A stretch of DNA of 10,245 bases from JBCBTJ01 sp964597685. GTDB lineage: Bacteria; Pseudomonadota; Alphaproteobacteria; Caulobacterales; Hyphomonadaceae. The position numbers were made by a program, and so were the translations under genes. The notes beneath the pieces were generated by a model, which saw nothing but the letters and a program-made list of their open reading frames with translations, was not told where the DNA came from and searched no databases. The stretch is from NCBI GenBank assembly GCA_964597685.1, contig CAZQZC010000091.1, forward strand, positions 1 to 10,245, in the 5' to 3' direction. Below are positions 1-8,431 of this stretch, one piece after another (positions within the stretch are counted from its first letter, which is position 1; each line of letters begins with the position of its first letter).

Positions 1-1954
1 GCGGCCCGGCGTCGTCCGCGGTGCGCGGCTCGCCGTCGACATACCATTTCAACGCGCCAGCCCCGCGTCCGGCCAGGACAAAGGGCCGCGGCGACGCGCC
101 ATTGATCGGACCCGCCCACAATTCCGCGCCGTTCGGCGGAAATAGGATCTCCGGCGCGGCGTCGTTCGGCGACAATCGTGTGCGAGATCCCTCGGCCTCG
201 ATTCGGGTGCGCGGCCGCACCCGTGCGGCGGCGGGGTCGACCGCGCCGAGGCGCAGCGCGACCCGATCGGCGAGCTCAAAGAGAACCGGCGCGGCCTCCG
301 ATCGCCCAGACCGTCCGGGCCGCGGCGCGCCGTCAGCTCGGCCGACCCAAACAATAATGGCGTGACGTCCGGACACGCCCGCCGCCCAGGCGTCGCGAAA
401 CCCATAGGAGGTGCCCGTCTTATAGGCGATGTGCGGGGCCTCGCTTGTCAGCGCGCCCGGCGTACGCCCGCTTGGCGCAGGGGCGGCCCGGAGGATATCT
501 AGGACCTGCGCAGCGCCGGACGCGCCCAGCAAGCGCACGCCCTTGGCCTTTTTGGACGCCTCTTCCTCCCTGGCCAACCAGACAAGCGGTTTGGCCACGC
601 CGCCATCGGCCAACGCCGAATAGAGCAAGGCGAGGTCGCGCAACGTCAAACCTGCGCCGCCGAGCGCCAGGGCGAGCCCGGCGCGCTCTTGCGACGCGCC
701 GCCCACTCTGGGCCGCGCCCCGGCCAGCGCCAGTGCGGCGGCGAACCGATCAGGCCCCACACGATCAAGCGTCAGGACAGCGGGGACGTTCAACGAATGC
801 TGCAGCGCTTCGGAGACACGGACGTCGCCGTGGAACTGGCGGTCGAAATTCTCGGGTCGATAAGACGCGAATCGCTTCGGCAAGTCGGAGACGAGCGTGT
901 CGGGCGAGGCGACGCCGTCGTCAAAGGCCATGGCGTAAATGAACGGCTTCAAGGTGGAGCCAGGCGACCGCGCACGGTGTGTGAGGTCGATCCAACCGCC
1001 CGGCCGATTTCGCGACGCGGAGCCGGCTGCGGCGCGCACGGCCCGGGTTTCAACGTCGACGACCATCGCCGCCAATTGCACCTCAGGCTCCCGCTGGGCG
1101 GCGACGCGCGCCAACAAATCTTCCAAATCGCGCTGAAGGCCGGAATCGAGCGTTGAGCGCGCATCGCCGCCGCCTGCGGCGTTCAGCACGGCCGCAGCGG
1201 GATGCCAGGCGCGCGCCGGAAACGCGCGGCGGCCGGGAAGATCGGCCGTGAGCGTTTCCGACAGCCTGCCCTTATTGAACACGCCGACCTTCTGCAGCTT
1301 TCGCGCGACAGCCGCGCGTCCGGCCTGCGCGCCCACCGGATTCCGGTCAGGACGGCGGACCTCGGGCGATTGCGGCAGGGCGATCAATAGCGCGATCTCG
1401 TCGTCGGACAGCCGATCTGGCGAATGGCCGAAATAAGACCAGCTCGCCGCGCGGACGCCCTCAAGATTGCCGCCATAAGGCGTGAGCGTGAGGTAGAGCT
1501 CCAGGATCTCGCGCTTGGAGAGGCGCAGCTCCAATTGCGTGGCGCGGACCATTTCGATCAGCTTCGCGCCCAGGGTGCGTTCGCGCGGCTCGAGCAAACG
1601 CGCAGCCTGCATGGTGATCGTCGAGCCGCCGGAGACAATCCGACCAGCCCTGAGCGAGGTCGCCGCCGCGCGGACCATGGCGGCCCAGTCGACTCCCCAA
1701 TGCGCGTGAAAGCGCTTGTCTTCCACGGCGAGCAGCGCCTCAACGAAGAGCGGATCGATCGCGTCGAGATCAGCCGCGAACCGCCAGCGCCCGCCGTCCG
1801 CCGGAAAGGCGCGCAGCGGGCGTCCGGCCCGGTCCGTCACCATGGCCGAGAGGGTCTCGCCACGGTGAATTGGCGGCGGCAGCAATCGGTCGAGCGCGAA
1901 GAGCGCCGCGAGACAAGCGCAGGCCGCGAGGGCGAGGCGCTTAAGCCGCGTCAC
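1..1954 (-). CDS. pbpC: Penicillin-binding protein 1C, bifunctional transglycosylase/transpeptidase (3' end outside window)
   Basis: A class A penicillin-binding protein that polymerises and cross-links peptidoglycan on the periplasmic side of the inner membrane. 651 codons are visible, open without interruption to the window edge. Residues 1-25 form a basic, hydrophobic membrane anchor. The GT51 domain has EDKRF with catalytic Glu78, SGGSTITMQ at 108-116, KLIEM at 131-135 and LSKREILELYL at 145-155; Thr156 stands where many families have Asn (YLN). The transpeptidase domain has the SxxK nucleophile Ser333-Lys336, SLN at 387-389 and KTGTS at 512-516. The last visible stretch resembles the PBP1C-specific C-terminal domain (BiPBP_C), and the rest lies beyond base 1. 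The RSPGS, KTGTSYG and RDAW segments match the PBP1C class rather than PBP1A/1B. The GTG start overlaps the A2M stop by four bases and has no obvious Shine-Dalgarno of its own, so translation is probably coupled to A2M. Confidence 0.94.
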   Translation of the reverse strand, partial: MTRLKRLALAACACLAALFALDRLLPPPIHRGETLSAMVTDRAGRPLRAFPADGGRWRFAADLDAIDPLFVEALLAVEDKRFHAHWGVDWAAMVRAAATSLRAGRIVSGGSTITMQAARLLEPRERTLGAKLIEMVRATQLELRLSKREILELYLTLTPYGGNLEGVRAASWSYFGHSPDRLSDDEIALLIALPQSPEVRRPDRNPVGAQAGRAAVARKLQKVGVFNKGRLSETLTADLPGRRAFPARAWHPAAAVLNAAGGGDARSTLDSGLQRDLEDLLARVAAQREPEVQLAAMVVDVETRAVRAAAGSASRNRPGGWIDLTHRARSPGSTLKPFIYAMAFDDGVASPDTLVSDLPKRFASYRPENFDRQFHGDVRVSEALQHSLNVPAVLTLDRVGPDRFAAALALAGARPRVGGASQERAGLALALGGAGLTLRDLALLYSALADGGVAKPLVWLAREEEASKKAKGVRLLGASGAAQVLDILRAAPAPSGRTPGALTSEAPHIAYKTGTSYGFRDAWAAGVSGRHAIIVWVGRADGAPRPGRSGRSEAAPVLFELADRVALRLGAVDPAAARVRPRTRIEAEGSRTRLSPNDAAPEILFPPNGAELWAGPINGASPRPFVLAGRGAGALKWYVDGEPRTADDAGP

Positions 1955-4900
1955 CGAATGCCGCCGGCGTCGACAGTGCGCGGCGTGATCGTCACACGGG
2001 CCGCAGGCGACCGCGCGAACACGTCGGGCCGATACATGTCTTCGGCGACGACGCCGGGCATGGCGAATTCGCCTGGCGTGACCGCGCGAACAAGGTAGGC
2101 GAGCTTCACGCTGTCTTCCCGAAGGTCGACCGCCGCGACAAACCGATCGTCGCGCGCCTCGGCCACCTTTGCGGCGGCGATGTCGCCGATCCAAGAGAAG
2201 GCCCCCTCGCCCTCGCGTCCGTCGGAGGGGCGGAGGATGGCTTCGATCTCGAAGCCCGCGGGCAAGAGGTCGGCGACGATGACCGGGTTCACCCGCCGCT
2301 CCTCGGGGCTCAGCGTCAGGACCGCAACGATCTGGTCGCCCTGGGTCACACGGCTGAGGTCCACGCCTGAGCCGCTGACTGAGTAGTAGCGCTTCGCCGC
2401 GCGGAGATTGGACGATGCGGCGGGCGGAGCGGTCTCCGGCGCGCCCCGCGCGATCACGGTGCGGAAGACCGGCGCCTCTCCGCCGAGGGTGAAGGACACG
2501 CCCGTTTCAGCCTCGGCCTCCGACAGGACGTAGCGGGCTTCGTTATCGTACCCGTCGCCGAGGCCCTCCACCGCGACATCGACGCCGACCTGCCCGTCCG
2601 TCAGACCATTCAGGGCCAACAAGAGAAAGGCCTTCTCCTGCGTCGTCAGCCGCGACGGGTCCGGCGTGTCCACGCCGATACGCTCCGACAACCGGCTTAC
2701 CGTTTCCGCAAAGCCGGTCTCAGCCGCCAACGCCAGAACGCCCGCAACGTCGCGCAGCGGTGTTTGGTAGTAATCGCCGTCATTCTCATAATCGAGCGCC
2801 TCTTCGGCGGCGGCGAACGCGCTGGCGGCGCGCGACCGGTCGCCCATATGGGCGAGCGCGGCGGCGAGATGGGCGCGTGCGAGCGGACTTTCGATGCGCG
2901 ACAGATCCCGATCGTGGAGATAACGCAGCCGCGACACGTTCGCCTCGCCCTCGCGGGCCAGCACATAAAGCGCGAACGGCGCCGAGCGCGCCATCAGCTT
3001 CTGCTGGGTGTCGCTGTGCCAGCGGCTTTCCCAGACATCGGTGTCGTAACCGTAGATCCGCCAGGCTTCGCCCTCGGCGACTTGGCGCAGCGCGCCGTTC
3101 GCCCGCTCCAGGGCCTCGTTCGGCACGGCATAGCCCGCCGCCTTGGCGCGATAGAGGAAATCAACCGTGAACGCCCCAAGCCAGGGCGAGGCGTAGCGGT
3201 CGCCCTCGCGCCACAGACCGAAGGCGCCGTCGGCGCTCTGGCGATCGAGCACGGCGGAAACCGCCTCCTGAAGGCGCGTCCGCGCCCCCTCGCCCTTCAC
3301 CGTCTCAGCGCCCTCCGGCAGCAATTGCTCAGCGTAGATGAGCGGCATGGCGCGGCTGATGATCTGTTCGGTGCAGCCATAGGGGTAGCGCGCCAGCGAG
3401 GCGTAGAGCGCCGCGCCGTCCACCGGCAAGGTCGAGAAGCTGACGGTTACATCCGCCGAGCCAGGTACGAAGCCGTCGAGCAGCGCCGCCGCGGCGGCAT
3501 ACGTCTCCCCCGGCTGCATCAGGACCTTGGAGATGTTGGACGCCGGCAAGTAAGGCGAACGCGTCTCGATCTGGTAGGACCGCTCCACATCAAACCCGTC
3601 AGGGCCTCCAACGTTGAGCGACAGATTGCTGAGGCCCGTCGCCGAAGCGGCGATCTTCACCGGCTCGTCGGCGCGTTGCCCCTGCTCCAGCGTCCGCGAC
3701 ACGGTGCCGACCCCTTCGGCCGAGACGACGCCGTCGGCCGTCAAGGACGCTTCGAACATGCCGGCCTCGCCCTCGACATTGTCGATACTGGCGGTCGCGA
3801 AGGCTTCGTCGCCGGGCGCCATGAAGCGGGGCAGGATCAGCTCGGTTGGAACCGGATCGCGGACGATCATCGATTTCGATACGGCGCCGACGCCGCTCTC
3901 AGACCAAGCGACCGCCATCAAGCGCAATTCGCCATTAAAGTCGGGCAGATCGAACCGGACTTGAGCCTTGCCAGACCGGCCGACATCGACCAGGCCGGAG
4001 AACAGGGCGACTGTCTTCGTCGGCACGACGGACAAGCCCTCGCCGCCCAATTGGTCGCCGCCCGTTCGCACGTCTGCGGGCAAGCCGAGATTGGGGTCGA
4101 GCAAGCGACCGTAATCGTCGTAGAGCGATACGCCCAGGGCTTTCTTGCCGAAGAAATGCGTGACGGGATCCGGGCTGTCGAACTTGGTGAGGCGCAAAAT
4201 GCCCTCGTCGACTGCGGCGAGCGTTACAAACACCGGCTCGCGCGGACCGCCCTCGATGTCGACCGTGATCAGCTGCTCCCTGCGCGGCCGAACCACTTCG
4301 GGGGCGTTGATCTCCAGCTCGAACGTGCGCTGGTCGATATCGACCGGCACATAGGCGACGCCAACCGCGCGCTGCGGCTTGGCCTGCAGAACCGGGTCGC
4401 GAGGCGTGAACACGCTGACCATGACATAGGCGCCTTCGCCCCAGTCTTCTGTCACGGGCAATGAGACGCGGGTTCCGTCCTTGGAAACCGGGCGCGTTTC
4501 GACCGACAGGACCCGATCGGTCGCGACGACGATTTGCGCTTCGCCGTCATAGGGCGCCGAGATCGACAGTTCCGCGTTTCGCCCAACCCGAGCGGGTTCT
4601 TCGGGCGCGCGGAGGGTCACGCGGTCGGGCGCCTCGACGCCGTCTTCGCTGACGCGGCCGCCCCAGCCGACCCAGAAAGCGTAGCTGGCGGCGACGCCGT
4701 CAGGGCCTTCGACGATCAATTCGTGGCTGCCCCAATCCAAACTTTCGAGTTCGAGCTTGAGAGAGCCTCCGTCGGGCGTTGTGTCGACGCCCTCGTTCAC
4801 GGTGTGCACCGTACGCGACTGGCGGTAGCGCCACACGCCGCCGCCGTCGCGGTACCAATCATAATGACGGTTGATGGAGACGACCTTCCATGTCAGCCGC

Positions 4901-6894
4901 GCACGCTCGCCTTCGCCGGTTTCGCCATTAATTGCTGCGATTTCGAAAGCCTCGTCGCCCGGTTCGCCCGCAAAGCGCTTGACGCCGAGATAGACGGGAC
5001 GCGGACGATAGGGGACGCGGACGCTTTCGGCGACAGCCCGTCCGCCCGGCTCCAGCACGCTGACGACAGCGTTCACCCGAAGGGGGACGTCCGCGTCGGC
5101 GCCGCGTCCGCGCGGGTCGATCCGCACACTTGTCTTGCCCTCGCCGTCGGCCGTTTGGTCGGTGAATTCCAGGATTTCCCCGCCAAACGAGCGATCATGC
5201 CGGCCGAATTGGAACCCGGGAAACGCCGGAAACGGATTTGGGTCGCGTTCGATGCGCGCCTGCGTTTTCACCGTCAGGCCGGCGCCCGGCGCGCCGTAAA
5301 GGAAGCGGGCGTCCACCTCCAGGTCGCGGACGTCGCCCGCCAGGATCGGCGTCTCAAGCGAATCGGTCAGCTCAACCTTGATGCGCTGGGGAACAAAGTC
5401 CTCGACCGCGAAGCCGACAGAGCCAATTGCGCCCAATCCGTCAAGCTCGACCGCAGCGCGCCACTGGCCGCGCGAGGCGCTGGGCGAGAGGATGTAGTCC
5501 TGTTGAAGCCCGCCGGCCGACACCTGTTCGAACCTGTAGCGGCCCGCCTCAAGACCGTTCGGCCGGAAGACGACGACCGACCCGGCGCGATCCGCGATCG
5601 CAACGCCCGTCGTGTCGCGAAGCAGCGCCGTCAGACGAACGGTCTCGCCTGGCCGGTAGATGCCGCGCTCCGTGTAGACGTAGCCGTCGATCGGGCCGTC
5701 CTGAAAACGCCCGCCGACAGCGTCCGACGACAGATCGACCGGAGCGCGCTCAAGGTCCAGGACGGCAATGTCGCCGGCGTCGCCAAACGCCATCAAGAGA
5801 CGCGGCGCCGTATTGCCTCTTCCCGCCATCAGCGGCTTGTCGAAGGCGATGCGGCCTTCCAAATCAGTCGCGCCTTCGCCGAGCACGTCGTTGTTACGTG
5901 CGATAAGCTGAACCTTCGCACCCGCAAGCGCCTGGCCCGACTGCAGCGACCTGAGCGTTGCATCAAGGCCGTGCCCGCCTCGATAGGCCGTCAGCGCCAA
6001 ATCGGTGAAGACAATCCAGCGCCGCGCCGAGGCGGGCGGGCCGTCGCGGCCGGAAAGCTCTTTAGCGTCCGTGACCTCTACGAAATACGAGCCTGGCTCC
6101 AGGTCGCCAATAACACTGGCGAATGGAAAGACCGTCACCACTGGCGCATTTTGGAGCGCCTCGACGTCCATCGTGCCGGACCAGATCTCTTCGGCGACAT
6201 CGCGGGGATTCTCCTGGCCGTAGAGGTAGGAGTAACGACCCTCCTGCGCCGTCTCGCCCGCCGTAATCCGTTTTTCCGCAAGCGCGCGATCGTTCACACG
6301 CGACACCGTGATCTCGACCTGCTCAACATTGACGGTCTCGATCGGCAGGCCGTCGGATTCGATCCGCGGCAGGATGACGCCGCCACCCTTGAACCCGACA
6401 TAGGCGGGCCGGTCGTCGAAATCGATCGGAACCTCTTCCGAGGCCGCCAGAGCGCGGCCGTCCTCAGCGGGCAGGCCGGACTTCACGACGGCGGTGCGGC
6501 TCGTTCCAAAATCGAGACCGCCGACGCAAAGTTCGCGACCAGAGACGGCGAGCGCGGGGCGGAAAGCGGGACGGAAATCGACAAAGGGCGCGTAATCGGT
6601 TTCGGACTGAAGCGCGGCGGAAAAGACGAAACAGGCTTTGGGTTCCGCTTCGGAGACATCAATACGATATCTGAGATAGGCGAAGTCCGCCTCGTTCTGT
6701 TCGATCGCGCGTTGACGGAGCCGTTCGCGGCGTTCGGCGTCGCGGACATCGCTTCGCGACCTTGGGACGACCTCGCCTTCGCGCAATTCGGCTTCTTGCG
6801 CAGGACCGGCCTCCTGACCGCCTCCGCCGCATGCAGCTAATGTCGTAAGAATCGCCGCGAGCGCGGCGCCGGTCCAGTTTCGGAAGCTGAGCAT
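1951..6894 (-). CDS. yfhM: Bacterial alpha-2-macroglobulin family lipoprotein (YfhM-like), thioester-containing
   Basis: A large periplasmic protease trap of the family that includes E. coli YfhM; its 1647 residues are close to that family's usual length. Residues 1-21 are a lipoprotein signal peptide ending in lipobox LAAC, with Cys22 the predicted lipid-anchored residue; Gly follows, so there is no Asp retention signal. A charged linker (about 27-70) leads into macroglobulin-like domains. ERGIYRPGE at 409-417 is a family hallmark, and PDFNGELR follows later. The bait region probably lies near 933-961. The thioester motif YGCTEQ (Cys1174, Gln1177) opens the helical thioester domain, and the C-terminal RDDRFVAAV...YLVRAVTPG stretch matches the family end. 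The only other cysteines, Cys88 and Cys123, probably form a disulfide. A strong ribosome site (AAGGGA, 6901-6906, six bases before ATG) supports the start. It is followed directly by pbpC, the usual partner. Confidence 0.96.
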   Translation of the reverse strand: MLSFRNWTGAALAAILTTLAACGGGGQEAGPAQEAELREGEVVPRSRSDVRDAERRERLRQRAIEQNEADFAYLRYRIDVSEAEPKACFVFSAALQSETDYAPFVDFRPAFRPALAVSGRELCVGGLDFGTSRTAVVKSGLPAEDGRALAASEEVPIDFDDRPAYVGFKGGGVILPRIESDGLPIETVNVEQVEITVSRVNDRALAEKRITAGETAQEGRYSYLYGQENPRDVAEEIWSGTMDVEALQNAPVVTVFPFASVIGDLEPGSYFVEVTDAKELSGRDGPPASARRWIVFTDLALTAYRGGHGLDATLRSLQSGQALAGAKVQLIARNNDVLGEGATDLEGRIAFDKPLMAGRGNTAPRLLMAFGDAGDIAVLDLERAPVDLSSDAVGGRFQDGPIDGYVYTERGIYRPGETVRLTALLRDTTGVAIADRAGSVVVFRPNGLEAGRYRFEQVSAGGLQQDYILSPSASRGQWRAAVELDGLGAIGSVGFAVEDFVPQRIKVELTDSLETPILAGDVRDLEVDARFLYGAPGAGLTVKTQARIERDPNPFPAFPGFQFGRHDRSFGGEILEFTDQTADGEGKTSVRIDPRGRGADADVPLRVNAVVSVLEPGGRAVAESVRVPYRPRPVYLGVKRFAGEPGDEAFEIAAINGETGEGERARLTWKVVSINRHYDWYRDGGGVWRYRQSRTVHTVNEGVDTTPDGGSLKLELESLDWGSHELIVEGPDGVAASYAFWVGWGGRVSEDGVEAPDRVTLRAPEEPARVGRNAELSISAPYDGEAQIVVATDRVLSVETRPVSKDGTRVSLPVTEDWGEGAYVMVSVFTPRDPVLQAKPQRAVGVAYVPVDIDQRTFELEINAPEVVRPRREQLITVDIEGGPREPVFVTLAAVDEGILRLTKFDSPDPVTHFFGKKALGVSLYDDYGRLLDPNLGLPADVRTGGDQLGGEGLSVVPTKTVALFSGLVDVGRSGKAQVRFDLPDFNGELRLMAVAWSESGVGAVSKSMIVRDPVPTELILPRFMAPGDEAFATASIDNVEGEAGMFEASLTADGVVSAEGVGTVSRTLEQGQRADEPVKIAASATGLSNLSLNVGGPDGFDVERSYQIETRSPYLPASNISKVLMQPGETYAAAAALLDGFVPGSADVTVSFSTLPVDGAALYASLARYPYGCTEQIISRAMPLIYAEQLLPEGAETVKGEGARTRLQEAVSAVLDRQSADGAFGLWREGDRYASPWLGAFTVDFLYRAKAAGYAVPNEALERANGALRQVAEGEAWRIYGYDTDVWESRWHSDTQQKLMARSAPFALYVLAREGEANVSRLRYLHDRDLSRIESPLARAHLAAALAHMGDRSRAASAFAAAEEALDYENDGDYYQTPLRDVAGVLALAAETGFAETVSRLSERIGVDTPDPSRLTTQEKAFLLLALNGLTDGQVGVDVAVEGLGDGYDNEARYVLSEAEAETGVSFTLGGEAPVFRTVIARGAPETAPPAASSNLRAAKRYYSVSGSGVDLSRVTQGDQIVAVLTLSPEERRVNPVIVADLLPAGFEIEAILRPSDGREGEGAFSWIGDIAAAKVAEARDDRFVAAVDLREDSVKLAYLVRAVTPGEFAMPGVVAEDMYRPDVFARSPAARVTITPRTVDAGGIR

Positions 6895-6995
6895 GCGACG
6901 TCCCTTCGTCTTTCACCCCTCAGCATTACCTTTACGCCTTTCGCAGGCGCCGCCAAAGGGGCGGGCTGACGCAAAAGTTAAGGAATTTCGGCGCC
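6895..6995. promoter_or_regulatory. Divergent intergenic region between A2M and the flavoprotein gene
   Basis: This 101-bp spacer must carry the start signals for both divergent genes. On the minus strand the A2M ribosome site AAGGGA is clear (6901-6906). No convincing -35/-10 pair could be read on either strand. An imperfect dyad, CCTTT-N13-AAAGG, lies at 6937-6959, with an extra direct CCTTT copy at 6929-6933. It could be a regulator site, but this is inference from symmetry only. Confidence 0.45.
6979..6984 (+). promoter_or_regulatory. Ribosome binding site that selects the GTG start of the flavoprotein gene
   Basis: TAAGGA lies 11 bases before the GTG at 6996. The next in-frame ATG is far downstream, beyond the FAD-binding motif, so the GTG start is required to retain the N-terminal Rossmann fold. 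Spacing is slightly longer than ideal. Confidence 0.6.
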
Positions 6996-8183
6996 GTGGC
7001 GGCCACAATTGATGTCGTGATCTTGGGCGCCGGCGCGGCGGGCCTGTTTTGCGGGGCGGAGGCGGCCCGGCGCGGGCGGAATGTCCTGGTCTTAGACCAC
7101 GCGGCAAAACCGGCTGAAAAGGTTCGTATTTCCGGCGGTGGGCGTTGCAATTTCACAAATCTGCATACCGCGCCTGAGAATTTCATCTCGGCCAATCCGC
7201 ATTTCTGCAAGTCCGCGCTGGCGCGCTACACGCAGTGGGATTTTCTCGATCTTATCAGCCGGCACGATATCGCCTGGCATGAAAAAACGCTGGGCCAGCT
7301 CTTTTGCGACGGCCGCTCGGCGGCGATCATCGAGATGCTGCTTACGGAGCTATCTCAGGCCGGGGGCGCGCTCCGCCTGGAGACAGAAATCCGCAGCGTC
7401 TCCAAACCGGATAATCGCTTCCGCGTCGAAACGGCGAATTGCGACGTACTCGCTGAAAGCTTGGTCGTGGCAACGGGCGGATTGTCGATTCCAAAGATGG
7501 GCGCGACAGGCTTCGCATACGACCTCGCCCGGCGTTTTGGCCATGGTGTGATCGAACCGCGACCAGCCCTCGTGCCGCTGACGTTTTCGGGACAAAGCAA
7601 GGACGATTTCGCGGGCCTGTCGGGGGTGGCGGCGAATGTCGTCGCACGCGCTGGCGGGGCGGCGTTTCAGGAGGCGATGTTGTTCACCCATCGCGGCCTG
7701 TCGGGGCCGGCGGTCCTGCAGGCGTCTTCCTATTGGCGGCCGGGCGACTCCATCGAAATCGACCTCCTCGCCGGTACGGACGGGTTCAACGCCCTGAAAC
7801 GGGCGAAGGCGGATCAGCCAAGGCGCACATTGGCCGCCGCCCTGTCGGACAGCATGCCGAAGCGATTGATAGGCTTGCTGACGGAACGCGACGCGCTGCC
7901 AGGCGCCATGAAGCTGGCCGACCTGTCCCACGACGCGCTGCGGGCCGCGGCGAAACAGCTATCTGCTTGGACGCTGAAACCGTCCGGCACGGAGGGCTGG
8001 CGCACGGCGGAGGTGACTGCAGGCGGCGTGGACACGGACGGCCTCTCGTCCCGAACGATGGAAAGCCGGCACGTCGAAGGCCTCTATTTCATCGGCGAGT
8101 GCGTCGATGTGACGGGATGGCTCGGCGGGTATAATTTTCAATGGGCCTGGTCCAGCGGCTGGGCGGCGGGGCAAGCGGTTTAG
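6996..8183 (+). CDS. rdsA: FAD-dependent oxidoreductase of the HI0933/YhiN (BaiN/RdsA) family, candidate 23S rRNA dihydrouridine synthase
   Basis: A 395-residue cytoplasmic flavoprotein of typical family length. The FAD-binding dinucleotide fold begins at once: GAGAAG (11-16) with Asp34 at the end of the second strand. The family signature KVRISGGGRCNFTN follows at 42-55. Later come LVVATGG, THRGLSGPAVLQ, TAGGVDT and the C-terminal GECVDVTGWLGGYN (367-380) followed by QWAWSSG. The family was long uncharacterised. E. coli YhiN has been reported to install a dihydrouridine in 23S rRNA and renamed RdsA, while another branch (BaiN) acts on bile acids in gut clostridia; the rRNA role is the better guess in a proteobacterium. 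Translation starts at GTG with TAAGGA upstream. It is divergent from A2M and ends in a four-base overlap with the convergent HNH gene. The family is certain; the substrate is inferred. Confidence 0.9.
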   Translation: MAATIDVVILGAGAAGLFCGAEAARRGRNVLVLDHAAKPAEKVRISGGGRCNFTNLHTAPENFISANPHFCKSALARYTQWDFLDLISRHDIAWHEKTLGQLFCDGRSAAIIEMLLTELSQAGGALRLETEIRSVSKPDNRFRVETANCDVLAESLVVATGGLSIPKMGATGFAYDLARRFGHGVIEPRPALVPLTFSGQSKDDFAGLSGVAANVVARAGGAAFQEAMLFTHRGLSGPAVLQASSYWRPGDSIEIDLLAGTDGFNALKRAKADQPRRTLAAALSDSMPKRLIGLLTERDALPGAMKLADLSHDALRAAAKQLSAWTLKPSGTEGWRTAEVTAGGVDTDGLSSRTMESRHVEGLYFIGECVDVTGWLGGYNFQWAWSSGWAAGQAV

Positions 8184-8431
8184 CGACCTCGACCCTTCCT
8201 TTTGTTGCAATCGGCATGGGCGAGCTGGAGGTTCTCCGGCCCACCTCCGCCGCCGCGCGCGCGGGCGCGGATGTGATCGAAGGTCGGGCGGCGCGTCTTC
8301 CAGATCGTGGCGTGCGCCGTTTCGAACCGATGGGCCGGCATTGGCTCCCCGCAGAGGGCGCAGCGCCCAGCTTGGGCGGCCCAAAGATCGGCGAAGCGCG
8401 CGTTTGCGGGCGGGCGAAAAGGCGTCGACAT
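8180..8431 (-). CDS. Small HNH endonuclease-like protein
   Basis: An 83-residue protein that is essentially one beta-beta-alpha-metal HNH domain. CALC (Cys24, Cys27) pairs with HADC (His72, Cys75) as a likely zinc site. FDHIRARARGG supplies the Asp52-His53 catalytic pair, followed by PENLQLAHADCN with Asn67 and His72, the classic D-H...N...H pattern. There is no DNA-recognition or restriction domain and no partner methylase. The start is fixed: an in-frame TGA lies at 8435-8437, just upstream of the ATG, and the preceding GGATGAGG stretch is only a weak ribosome site. The stop codon overlaps that of the convergent flavoprotein gene. Similar stand-alone HNH proteins are common in alphaproteobacterial chromosomes outside mobile elements, and their role is unknown to me. 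DNA repair, nicking or a non-nucleolytic function all remain possible. Confidence 0.85.
   Translation of the reverse strand: MSTPFRPPANARFADLWAAQAGRCALCGEPMPAHRFETAHATIWKTRRPTFDHIRARARGGGGGPENLQLAHADCNKRKGRGR

Noticed and set aside
445..1156. Arg-rich plus-strand frames suggesting pbpC might be broken
   Set aside because: The minus-strand pbpC frame was read through from 1954 to 2 and stays open with all motifs in register, so there is no frameshift or pseudogene.
1424..2098. 224-codon plus-strand open frame across the start of pbpC
   Set aside because: It is antisense to the intact PBP1C reading frame, with its GT51 catalytic motifs, and to the A2M end. Composition is typical of a GC-rich shadow frame.
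2764..6840. Plus-strand open frames of 566 and 768 codons antisense to A2M, in one register with only one interruption near 4464
   Set aside because: They are codon-aligned mirror frames. A stop there needs a TTA, CTA or TCA codon in A2M, all rare in this GC-rich gene. The translations show no domain, are Arg-rich and low in plausibility, and A2M itself is certain.
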